Origin: Corynebacterium frankenforstense DSM 45800 | GTDB lineage: Bacteria > Actinomycetota > Actinomycetes > Mycobacteriales > Mycobacteriaceae | DNA: 64,000 nt | Reading direction: 5' to 3' | NCBI RefSeq assembly: GCF_001941485.1 | Contig: NZ_CP009247.1 | Location: 1,798,001-1,862,000, forward strand | In this document: positions 57,196 through 64,000 of the stretch, piece after piece | Numbering within the stretch: position 1 is the stretch's first letter | Layout of the letters: the number at the start of each line of letters is the position of its first letter | The notes under the pieces: model-generated | Databases searched by the model: none | Seen by the model: the letters and a program-made list of their open reading frames with translations, nothing else | What the model was told of the DNA's origin: nothing | Position numbers and translations under genes: made by a program

Positions 57196-58308
57196 TTACG
57201 CGTTCTGGTTGTGGTCGACGGCGTTGTCACCCTCGCGGGTGCCGGTGCGGTCCGAGTTGAACGGGTGCGTCGAGGTCGCGTACGGCTCCTGACCGATGTG
57301 CTTGAGGGCCTCGGAGTTCGGGGCCTCCGGGTTCTCGGTGCGGAACTTCATGTACTCGGTGAAGTCCTCCGGCGACACGGCGCGCAGCTCGAAGTTCATC
57401 ATGGCGTGGTAGGTGCCGCACATCTCGGCGCAACGGCCGACGAAGGCGCCCTCCTGCTCGATGCCCTCGATCTGGAAGGCACGCTGCTGCTGGTTCGCGT
57501 CCGGGTGCGCGTAGACGTCGCGCTTGAAGAGGAACTCCGGGATCCAGAACGAGTGGGAGACGTCGCCGGAGGCGAGTCGGAACTCGATCGGGGTGTTGGT
57601 CGGGAGGACCAGCACCGGGACCTCCTCGGTGGTGCCGAGGGTCTCGACGGTGTCGTAGTCGAGGTAGGACAGGTCCTTCTTCGAACGGCCGTGGATCGGG
57701 TTGTCACCGTGCTCGGTGCTGATCTCGCCGTTCTCGTCGCGGTCGTACTCGCTGGCGTCCGCCTGGGCCTGGCGCTCCTCGTCGGTACCGTCCCAGTCCT
57801 GGCCGGTCGGCGAGAGGTCCGCGGCGACCTCGGCGTAGCCGAACTTCCAGTTCCACTGGAAGCCGGTGACGTCGACGGCGACCTTCGGGTCCTTGTCCAT
57901 CGCGACGACCTTCTGCTGGGTCTGCACGGTGAAGAAGAACAGGGCCATGACGATGACGATCGGCACGGCCGTCAGCACGAGCTCCAGCGGGATGTTGTAC
58001 TGGAGCTGCTTCGGGAACTCGCCCTTGCCGTTCTTCTCGGCGCGCTTGGCACCCCAGCGGAAGATCCCCCAGAGGAAGATGCCCCACATGATGATGCCGA
58101 TCGTCCAGGCGACGACCCAGACCCAGATCCAGAAGTTGTACATCTCGTGAGCCTCCGGGGTGATGCCTTCCGGCCACCCCATGTGCAGGAGGTTCGAGAC
58201 CGGCTCCGGGGGCTGGACGTCACAGCCCGCGAGAGTCATGCCGGCGGCGCCGATCAGCGCGCCGACCGCGGCCTTCCGGCCGAGACCCCGCCTGTTTCGC
58301 TGTTCCAC
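57196..58308 (-). CDS. ctaC: Cytochrome c oxidase subunit II
   Basis: 370-residue lipoprotein-type subunit. A signal sequence ends in the lipobox TLAGC (near residue 28), two transmembrane helices follow, then the CuA cupredoxin domain with VTGFQWNWKFGY and CAEMCGTYHAMM, whose two Cys, His and Met bind CuA. An Asp/Glu-rich insertion (about residues 175-215) distinguishes actinobacterial enzymes. The start is GTG at 58308 after AAAGGCAGACACAC. A TATCCT -10 candidate lies upstream near 58370. Confidence 0.96.
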   Translation of the reverse strand: MEQRNRRGLGRKAAVGALIGAAGMTLAGCDVQPPEPVSNLLHMGWPEGITPEAHEMYNFWIWVWVVAWTIGIIMWGIFLWGIFRWGAKRAEKNGKGEFPKQLQYNIPLELVLTAVPIVIVMALFFFTVQTQQKVVAMDKDPKVAVDVTGFQWNWKFGYAEVAADLSPTGQDWDGTDEERQAQADASEYDRDENGEISTEHGDNPIHGRSKKDLSYLDYDTVETLGTTEEVPVLVLPTNTPIEFRLASGDVSHSFWIPEFLFKRDVYAHPDANQQQRAFQIEGIEQEGAFVGRCAEMCGTYHAMMNFELRAVSPEDFTEYMKFRTENPEAPNSEALKHIGQEPYATSTHPFNSDRTGTREGDNAVDHNQNA

Positions 58309-58724
58309 GTGTGTCTGCCTTTCTTTTCTACGCAGCTGTAGAGGACACATCTCAACGTTCCTAATCAGGAGGATAGTCGATACCCGAGCTGAAACCACGC
58401 TGATGCCCGACCGTGAGAATGCCGGTATTTGCACAGGTGAGACGATTGCACAGGTGTCAGGCCTAACGCCGCGCGCGCACATCTGGGGGACGTAGGCAGA
58501 GATCAATCGGAAGTTTGCACCCGTGTGGGGATCCTTTCGGGTGTAGCCGGGCCACCTCAAAGTTTCAGCACCCCTGTCCCGGGTCGTCCGGGACCGCCCG
58601 CGACTCCGGGCGGAACTGCACGGCCCGGGCGGGCCGGGCGGGCGCGCCTTTAGGCCCGCGTCGCGCCCTCGTGCCATCATCGGACGGAAAGAACCTGTCC
58701 CCCTCAGGAAGGAACCATTGCCCT
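58309..58724. other. Divergent promoter region ctaC/asnB
   Basis: 416 bp between ctaC (-) and asnB (+), carrying both promoters. A direct repeat TTGCACAGGTG occurs at 58429-58439 and 58446-58456 (17-bp period), with a related TTTGCACCCGTG at about 58514-58525. The asnB ribosome site AGGAAGGAACC is near 58705-58715. The 58590-58660 stretch is GC-rich and foldable. No gene is seen. Confidence 0.6.
58429..58456. promoter_or_regulatory. 17-bp-period direct repeat between ctaC and asnB
   Basis: Two exact 11-bp copies of TTGCACAGGTG with a 17-bp period, in the divergent promoter space. A tandem half-site arrangement suggests a regulator operator, but I cannot name the protein. Confidence 0.4.
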
Positions 58725-60647
58725 ATGTGCGGTCTGCTCGGCCTCCTGACCTCCGACGGGTCGGCGGCGACCCATGTCGACGCCGTCCGGGAGGCGCTGC
58801 CGTGCATGCGCCACCGCGGGCCCGACGGCACGGACACCTGGAACGACGAGGACGTCGTCTTCGGGTTCAACCGGCTGTCCATCATCGACCTCGAGCACTC
58901 CCACCAGCCGCTGGTGTGGGGCCCCGAGGACGACCCGCAGCGCTACACGCTCACCTTCAACGGCGAGATCTACAACTACATCGAGCTGCGCGAGGAGCTG
59001 GCCGCCGCCGGTCTGCCCCTGCACACCACCGGTGACTCCGAGACGATCGTCGCCGGCTACCACCTGTGGGGCGAGGACGTCGTCGAGCACCTGCGCGGCA
59101 TGTTCGCCTTCGCGGTGTGGGACGCCCGCAAGCGCACGATGTTCCTCGCCCGCGACCAGTTCGGCATCAAGCCGCTGTTCTTCGCCACCACGCCCGCCGG
59201 CACGGCCTTCGCCTCCGAGAAGAAGTGCCTGCTCGCCCTCGCCGAGGACATGGGCACCGACCTCAGCATCGACCGCCGTGCCGTCGAGCACTACGTCGAC
59301 CTGCAGTACGTCCCGGAGCCGGAGAGCCTGCACACCGGCATCCGCCGCCTCGAGTCGGGCTGCTCGGCCACGCTGACCCCGGGTGGCGTGCTGGTCCAGC
59401 GCCGCTACTTCCGCCCGCAGTTCAAGACCACCCCGGTCGCCCACGACTCCGAGCAGCAGGTCTTCGACCGCATCGCCAACGTGCTCGAGGACTCCGTGGC
59501 CAAGCACATGCGCGCGGACGTCACCGTCGGCTCCTTCCTCTCCGGCGGCATCGACTCCACCGCGATCGCCGCGCTGGCCAAGCGCCACAACCCGGACCTG
59601 CTGACCTTCACCACCGGCTTCGAGCGCGAGGGCTACTCCGAGGTCGACGTCGCCGCCGAGTCCGCCGAGGCCATCGGCGTCGAGCACCACGTCAAGATCG
59701 TCTCCCCGGAGGAGTACGCGGACGCAGTGCCGAAGATCATGTGGTACCTCGACGACCCGGTCGCCGACCCCTCCCTGGTGCCGCTGTACTTCGTCGCCGC
59801 CGAGGCGCGCAAGCACGTCAAGGTCGTGCTCTCCGGCGAGGGCGCCGACGAGCTCTTCGGCGGCTACACCATCTACAAGGAGCCGCTCTCCCTGAAGCCC
59901 TTCGAGAAGATGCCCTCTCCCCTGCTCAAGGGGCTGCGCAAGCTCTCGACCGTGCTGCCCGAGGGCATGAAGGGCAAGTCACTGCTCGAGCGCGGCACCA
60001 TGCCGATGGAGGACCGCTACTACGGCAACGCGCGCTCCTTCAACTTCGAGCAGATGCAGCGCGTGATCCCGTGGGCGAAGCGCGAGTGGGACCACCGCGA
60101 GGTCACCCGCCCGATCTACGCGCAGTCGCAGGACATGGACCCGGTCGCGCGCATGCAGCACCTGGACCTGTTCACCTGGATGCGCGGCGACATCCTGGTC
60201 AAGGCCGACAAGATCAACATGGCCAACTCCCTGGAGCTGCGCGTGCCGTTCCTGGACAAGGAGGTCTTCCGGGTGGCCGAGTCGCTGCCCTACGACCTGA
60301 AGGTCTCGCACGGCACGACCAAGTACGCGCTGCGCAAGGCCCTCGAGCAGATCGTCCCGGCCCACGTGCTGCACCGCCGCAAGCTGGGCTTCCCGGTGCC
60401 GATGCGCCACTGGCTGGCCGGCGACGAGCTCTACGGCTGGGCGCAGGACCAGATCAACGCCTCGCAGACCGAGGACATCTTCGACAAGAAGGCCGTCCTG
60501 GAGATGCTCAAGGAGCACCGCGACGGCGTCTCCGACCACTCGCGGCGCATCTGGACGGTGCTGGCCTTCATGATCTGGCACGGCATCTTCGTCGAGGACC
60601 GCATCCAACCGCAGATCGACACCCCGGACTATCCGGTCGACATCTAG
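58725..60647 (+). CDS. ltsA: Glutamine-dependent amidotransferase, AsnB/LtsA type
   Basis: 640-residue class II amidotransferase. The N-terminal MCGLLGLL exposes the nucleophilic Cys after Met removal; RHRGPDG and FNGEIYNY complete the glutaminase domain. The C-terminal synthetase-like domain has the pyrophosphate loop SFLSGGIDSTA and SGEGADELFGGY. At this locus, next to ctaC, the C. glutamicum homologue LtsA amidates meso-DAP of peptidoglycan precursors, giving lysozyme resistance. Formal asparagine synthesis remains possible. Start ATG 58725 follows AGGAAGGAACC. Confidence 0.93.
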   Translation: MCGLLGLLTSDGSAATHVDAVREALPCMRHRGPDGTDTWNDEDVVFGFNRLSIIDLEHSHQPLVWGPEDDPQRYTLTFNGEIYNYIELREELAAAGLPLHTTGDSETIVAGYHLWGEDVVEHLRGMFAFAVWDARKRTMFLARDQFGIKPLFFATTPAGTAFASEKKCLLALAEDMGTDLSIDRRAVEHYVDLQYVPEPESLHTGIRRLESGCSATLTPGGVLVQRRYFRPQFKTTPVAHDSEQQVFDRIANVLEDSVAKHMRADVTVGSFLSGGIDSTAIAALAKRHNPDLLTFTTGFEREGYSEVDVAAESAEAIGVEHHVKIVSPEEYADAVPKIMWYLDDPVADPSLVPLYFVAAEARKHVKVVLSGEGADELFGGYTIYKEPLSLKPFEKMPSPLLKGLRKLSTVLPEGMKGKSLLERGTMPMEDRYYGNARSFNFEQMQRVIPWAKREWDHREVTRPIYAQSQDMDPVARMQHLDLFTWMRGDILVKADKINMANSLELRVPFLDKEVFRVAESLPYDLKVSHGTTKYALRKALEQIVPAHVLHRRKLGFPVPMRHWLAGDELYGWAQDQINASQTEDIFDKKAVLEMLKEHRDGVSDHSRRIWTVLAFMIWHGIFVEDRIQPQIDTPDYPVDI

Positions 60648-60737
60648 CTGCACGCTCCCCCGGCCCGGCACCCGCCGGGTCCCGACCCGCTCCCCCGGCC
60701 CCGACCGACCCCGGGCCGGGTCCGGGCCAGGGCACAC

Positions 60738-60775
60738 AAAAACCCGGCGCCCCGTCACAGGAACGCCGGGTTTTT
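60738..60775 (+). terminator. Terminator of asnB/ltsA
   Basis: AAAAACCCGGCG and CGCCGGGTTTTT are perfect 12-bp arms around a 14-bp loop, with the U-tract TTTTT. A textbook intrinsic terminator about 90 bp past the stop. Confidence 0.92.
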
Positions 60776-60800
60776 CGCGCGCGCAGCGCGCATCCACCCA

Positions 60801-60858
60801 CGCCGGGCGGTACCGCCCGGCGTCGGCGCGCGGCGTCGTCAATTGACGACGCCGCGCG
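60801..60858. terminator. Two further palindromes between asnB and the Fe-S carrier gene
   Basis: CGCCGGGCGG followed by TA and its complement make a perfect 22-bp palindrome at 60801-60822. At 60827-60858 is a perfect 32-bp palindrome with half CGCGCGGCGTCGTCAA, made of two back-to-back copies of the dispersed motif. It lies 9 bp from the erpA stop, so it is probably the bidirectional terminator of that gene. Confidence 0.75.
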
Positions 60859-60866
60859 GGCACATG

Positions 60867-61211
60867 TCAGTGGAAGGAGTCGCCGCAGGCGCAGGAACCG
60901 CCGACGTTCGGGTTGTCGATGGTGAAGCCCTGCTGCTCGATGGTGTCGGCGAAGTCGATGGTCGCGCCGGCCAGGTAGGGCACGGACATCCGGTCGACGA
61001 CGAGGTTCACGCCGCCGAAGACGTCGACCTTGTCGCCGTCGAGGGTGCGGTCGTCGAAGTAGAGCTGGTAGCGCAGGCCGGCGCAACCGCCGGGCTGGAC
61101 GGCGATGCGCAGGGAGAGGTCGTCGCGGCCCTCCTGCTCGAGCAGGGCCTTCGCCTTCGCGGCGGCGGCGTCGGTCAGGGTCACGCCGGTCTCGGTGGAC
61201 GGTGCAGTCAT
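60867..61211 (-). CDS. erpA: ErpA-type iron-sulfur cluster carrier
   Basis: 114-residue A-type Fe-S carrier protein. The three cluster-binding cysteines are visible in QPGGCAGLRYQLY and near the end in GGSCACGDSFH. ATG 61211 follows GGAGCTTGCC. A-type carriers pass 4Fe-4S clusters to apo-enzymes; at this locus it resembles cg2411. Confidence 0.93.
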   Translation of the reverse strand: MTAPSTETGVTLTDAAAAKAKALLEQEGRDDLSLRIAVQPGGCAGLRYQLYFDDRTLDGDKVDVFGGVNLVVDRMSVPYLAGATIDFADTIEQQGFTIDNPNVGGSCACGDSFH

Positions 61212-61407
61212 GGCAAGCTCCTGGAAAACTGGAAGACGTTCACTTCGGGGCCGGTCCCTGCCCGGCGGGTGCTCCGACTCCGGCGGTGACCCGGGCGCTG
61301 GTCCGGGTGCCGGGCCGGGCGGCGGCCCCACTGCGCTAAACCATACCCGTCTCCACCCGGAGAAAACACCGTCCCGGCCCCGCAGCCACTTCGCCGTGCG
61401 CGGCTTG

Positions 61408-61413
61408 TAACCT
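61408..61413 (+). promoter_or_regulatory. -10 element giving a leaderless DUF3043 transcript
   Basis: TAACCT seven bp before GTG 61421. The interval GGTGGGC includes a GGTGGG that could also serve as a weak ribosome site, so this is the least clear member of the leaderless set. Confidence 0.5.
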
Positions 61414-61420
61414 GGTGGGC

Positions 61421-62137
61421 GTGAAATTCCCCTGGCAGAAGAACGACGACACCGGCGCCACGGCCGCCGAGGCGGGCCACGAGGCCGACGCCGCCGACGA
61501 GGCCGCGGCCCAGGCAGAGAAGGCCGAGCACGACCCCGGCTACACCCCGAAGAAGGGGCACGCGACCCCGAAGCGTCGCGACCAGGAGCTCGCCCGTGGC
61601 GTGATCCGCGGCGAGTCCATGGCGCCGACGACTCCGGCGCAGGCCCGCGCCGAGCGCAAGAAGCTCAAGGCGTCCATGACCAAGGAGGAGTGGAAGGAGC
61701 ACAAGCGCAAGGAGCGCGAGGCCAACCGCTCCCGCCAGCGCGAGGCGCAGGCGCGCATGGACGCCGGCGACGAGCGTTACCTGCTCGAGCGCGACCGCGG
61801 CGAGGAGCGCCGCTTCGTGCGTGACTGGGTCGACGCGCGGCGCTTCGCCAACAACTACGTCATGCCCGCGGCCCTGATCCTGCTGGTGTTCATGCTGATC
61901 TCCAACGCCGCTCCGAAGATCGCGGCCGCGGCCTCGCTGTTCGCCATGGCGCTCATCGTTATCTTCTTCCTCGAGGGCGTCTGGCTGGGCCGCCGCGCGA
62001 ACGCCGCGGTGCGCGACCGCTTCCCCGGCACCTCGGCGACCGGCTTCGGGCTGGGCATGTACGCCTACTCGCGCGCCACGCAGCCGCGGCGCTGGCGCAC
62101 CCCGCGCCCGCGCGTGGAGATCGGCGCGAACGTCTAG
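61421..62137 (+). CDS. DUF3043 membrane protein
   Basis: 238 residues. A charged N-terminal half (acid/Ala-rich segment to about residue 45, then Lys/Arg/Glu-rich helices with KKLKASMTKEEWKEHKRKE) leads to RRFVRDWVDARRFANNYVMPAALILLV, where a first hydrophobic segment starts. A second hydrophobic segment follows. This arrangement matches actinobacterial DUF3043. Function is unknown. The start GTG at 61421 (MKFPWQ) has a leaderless promoter. The stop codon overlaps the ribosome site of the next gene. Confidence 0.87.
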   Translation: MKFPWQKNDDTGATAAEAGHEADAADEAAAQAEKAEHDPGYTPKKGHATPKRRDQELARGVIRGESMAPTTPAQARAERKKLKASMTKEEWKEHKRKEREANRSRQREAQARMDAGDERYLLERDRGEERRFVRDWVDARRFANNYVMPAALILLVFMLISNAAPKIAAAASLFAMALIVIFFLEGVWLGRRANAAVRDRFPGTSATGFGLGMYAYSRATQPRRWRTPRPRVEIGANV

Positions 62138-62146
62138 GAGTCTGGC

Positions 62147-63310
62147 GTGGCTGACCCGATTTCCGACGCCCCCGGTGGTTCCACCGGCCAGGTCCCTTCC
62201 GCCTCCGCCGCGGGCCCGGTGACCTTCGGCGAGGTGACCGCACCCGACACGGCCGCCTACCGGCGGATGCGGCGCCTGCTGCGCAACGCCGCCTCCCCGG
62301 CCTCCCCGGTGACCGTGGACGAGCTGGGTCGGCTCGCCGACGTCGCCGCCTTCTTCGCCGCCTGCTCCGGTCAGGTCCCGCCCGGTGAGATCGGCGAGGC
62401 CGAGCTCGTGGTCTTCGCCGCCGAGCACGGCGTCGCCGACCGCTTCCGCGCCTGGCACCGCGCCGACGCGACCCGCCGCCTGGCCGAGACGCTGGCCGCG
62501 GGCGCCTCGCCGACGACCGTCTTCGCCGAGGCCGCCGGCTGCCACGTCCGGCTCGTCGACGTCGCGTTGCGCGGCACCGTCGACGGCGTGGACGCCAGCG
62601 AGCGCGTGCGCAACGGCTGCGGGTTCATCGACGTCGAGGACGCGATGACCGCCGAGGAGTATCAGGCGGCCCTCGAGCTGGGCCGCGACCTGGCCGACGA
62701 GGCCGTCGACCGCGGCCGCGGGGTGCTCTCGACCGCGGTGCTGGGCGTGGGCGCGGAGACCGCGGCGCTGGCCGTGCTGGGCGCCGTCACGCGCACCGAG
62801 CCGGTGGCACTCTTCGGATTCGGCGCCACCGGCACCGACGACCGGCGCTGGTCGCGCAACGTCACCGTGCTGCGCGACGCGATGTTCCGGGCGCGCGAGG
62901 TGGCGGACTCCGTCGGCGACGTGCTGCGCGTGGCCGGCGGCTGCGACCTGGTGGCCGCCGCCGGGTTCATCGCGCAGGCCGCGGTGCGGCGCACCCCGGT
63001 CATCCTGGACACGACGGCCTCGGCCGTGGCGGCCGTGTGCGCCGACTCGCTGGCCCCCGGGACCCGCGAGTGGCTGCTGGCCGGCAGGCTCACGCCCGCG
63101 CCGGCACACCTGCTGGCGCTGCGGCGGCTGGGTCTGCAGGCGCTCTTCGCCATGAACGCCCCGCTCGGGCTGGGCACCGCGGCCCTGCAGACGCTCCCCG
63201 TCGCGCGCGCCGCCGCGCGGATCGCCTCGGGCTGCGAGCTGCCCGAGCCCGAGGGGGCCGGGGAGCCGGGAGAGCTCGAGGAACCGGGTGGTCCGGGCTC
63301 CCCCGAGTGA
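62147..63310 (+). CDS. CobT-family protein with altered catalytic residues
   Basis: 387 residues resembling nicotinate-nucleotide:dimethylbenzimidazole phosphoribosyltransferase (CobT) across the length: VVFAAEHGVADRFRAW, RLVDVALRG, GVGAETAALAVLG, FGFGATGTDDRRW and VILDTTASAVAAVC. The conserved catalytic EGTGA of CobT is replaced by LGLGTAAL (no Glu), and the SAEPGH-type segment by LTPAPAHL. This enzyme probably lacks classic activity or works on another substrate. No cobU or cobS neighbour is present. It starts with GTG at 62147 after TAGGAG, 9 bp past the DUF3043 stop. A Glu/Gly/Pro tail ends it. Confidence 0.75.
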   Translation: MADPISDAPGGSTGQVPSASAAGPVTFGEVTAPDTAAYRRMRRLLRNAASPASPVTVDELGRLADVAAFFAACSGQVPPGEIGEAELVVFAAEHGVADRFRAWHRADATRRLAETLAAGASPTTVFAEAAGCHVRLVDVALRGTVDGVDASERVRNGCGFIDVEDAMTAEEYQAALELGRDLADEAVDRGRGVLSTAVLGVGAETAALAVLGAVTRTEPVALFGFGATGTDDRRWSRNVTVLRDAMFRAREVADSVGDVLRVAGGCDLVAAAGFIAQAAVRRTPVILDTTASAVAAVCADSLAPGTREWLLAGRLTPAPAHLLALRRLGLQALFAMNAPLGLGTAALQTLPVARAAARIASGCELPEPEGAGEPGELEEPGGPGSPE

Positions 63311-63420
63311 CCGACCGGCGCCGGGGTACTGGGGCCGACGTCCACGCGCCCCGCGCCGCGCTCGACCTTCGCGGGCGTCCCGCGCCGCGGAAGAAACACG
63401 GCCACGCAAGAGACACGGAA

Positions 63421-63451
63421 GAGGCCCCGGATCAGTGTGACCCGGGGCCTC
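63421..63451. terminator. Terminator between convergent cobT-like gene and ilvE
   Basis: GAGGCCCCGG and CCGGGGCCTC form perfect 10-bp arms around an 11-bp loop, extended by further pairs at the base. Symmetric, so it can serve both genes. Confidence 0.8.
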
Positions 63452-63493
63452 GGTCCTTCCGCCGGTTCAGTCTTTCCGCCGATTCTGCGCGGG

Positions 63494-64000
63494 CTACTTG
63501 TCGGCGGGGACCAGCTCGTAGCTCCAGCCGTGGGTGTCCTCGGCCTCACCGTGCTGGATGGAGGTCAGGGCCTCACGCAGCTTCATCGTGACCTCGCCGG
63601 CCTCGTTGTCGTTGACGTCGAACTCGCCCTCCTTGGACAGGACGCGGCCGACCGGGGTCAGGACGGCGGCGGTGCCGCAGGCCAGGGCCTCGGTCATCTT
63701 GCCGTCGGCGACGTCCTGGCGCCACTGGTCGACGGTGATGCGCTCCTCGGAGGTCTCGTAGCCCAGGTCCTCGGCGACCTGCAGCAGCGAGGCACGGGTG
63801 ACGCCCGGCAGCAGGGAGCCGGACAGCGCCGGGGTGACCACGCGGACGTTGCCCTCGGCCTCGGTGCCGTAGACGAACATGAGGTTCATGCCGCCCATCT
63901 CCTCGATGTACTTGCGCTCGATGGCGTCCAGCCAGACAACCTGGTCGCAGCCCTTCTCGGCGGCCTGGGTCTGGGCCAGCAGGCTGGCCGCGTAGTTGCC
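63494..64000 (-). CDS. ilvE: Branched-chain amino-acid aminotransferase, C-terminal part
   Basis: The frame is open to the window end, so 168 C-terminal residues of a PLP class IV transaminase are visible. [30 protein letters not shown] and the PLP-phosphate-binding [12 protein letters not shown] are typical of IlvE. It would transfer the last amino group in Leu, Ile and Val synthesis. The gene is truncated at its 5' end by the window. Confidence 0.95.
   Translation of the reverse strand, partial: GNYAASLLAQTQAAEKGCDQVVWLDAIERKYIEEMGGMNLMFVYGTEAEGNVRVVTPALSGSLLPGVTRASLLQVAEDLGYETSEERITVDQWRQDVADGKMTEALACGTAAVLTPVGRVLSKEGEFDVNDNEAGEVTMKLREALTSIQHGEAEDTHGWSYELVPADK

Overview
The window is a high-GC actinobacterial chromosome segment, most consistent with a Corynebacterium. 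It has the division and cell-wall (dcw) cluster without ftsA, wag31 downstream of sepF and yggT, and a lipomannan/PIM gene block. It also carries the actinobacterial qcrCAB/ctaE/ctaCF respiratory genes next to an ltsA-type asnB. The gene order from mraZ through idsA, mptA, a small HTH protein, pknL, class II aroG, an RNase AS-type nuclease, an alpha-1,2-mannosyltransferase, plsC, glk and pimB to two NlpC/P60 proteins resembles the Rv2166c-Rv2190c region of M. tuberculosis and its C. glutamicum counterpart. I see no tRNA, rRNA, insertion sequence, prophage or CRISPR array.

Layout. Positions 1-2034 hold the end of an MFS transporter and a mannitol-type polyol dehydrogenase (+ strand), facing an amino-acid permease (2105-3517, -). 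From 3919 to 28554 nearly everything is on the minus strand. In transcription order it runs mraZ, rsmH, ftsL, ftsI, murE, murF, mraY, murD, ftsW, murG, murC, ftsQ, ftsZ, pgeF, yggS, sepF, yggT, wag31, a small membrane protein and ileS. Many genes overlap by 4 nt. ileS is preceded by a T-box leader. From 29265 to 34312 come small conserved actinobacterial genes (DUF3040, SAV_6107-type HEPN, GNAT) and the idsA-mptA pair. A divergent pair follows: the HTH gene and pknL.

From 37060 to 48127 are aroG, an exoribonuclease, mptC, a membrane acyltransferase with an overlapping 60-residue membrane protein, plsC, glk, pimB and two NlpC/P60 hydrolases. A large DUF222-HNH protein (48693-50849) is the most accessory-looking gene. 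From 51349 to 58308 are qcrB, qcrA, qcrC, ctaE, ctaF and ctaC (-). Then come asnB/ltsA (+), an erpA-type Fe-S carrier (-), a DUF3043 protein, a CobT-family protein lacking the usual catalytic glutamates (+), and the 3' part of ilvE (-).

Functionally this is an envelope and energy region. Peptidoglycan precursor synthesis, division, polar growth, isoprenoid supply, mannolipid assembly, cell-wall hydrolysis and mDAP amidation sit together, next to the bcc-aa3 respiratory supercomplex.

The most striking unexplained feature is a short motif, core TT(G/T)(C/A)CGACG. I found it about 28 times on both strands, in genes, in gene tails, in intergenic tandem repeats and in terminator-like palindromes. 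This is far above a rough chance expectation and resembles in style the dispersed uptake or signal sequences of other bacteria. Other notable items are a T-box leader with a perfect anti-Shine-Dalgarno stretch, a textbook MraZ operator, five promoters placed for leaderless translation, and several minisatellites at gene ends.
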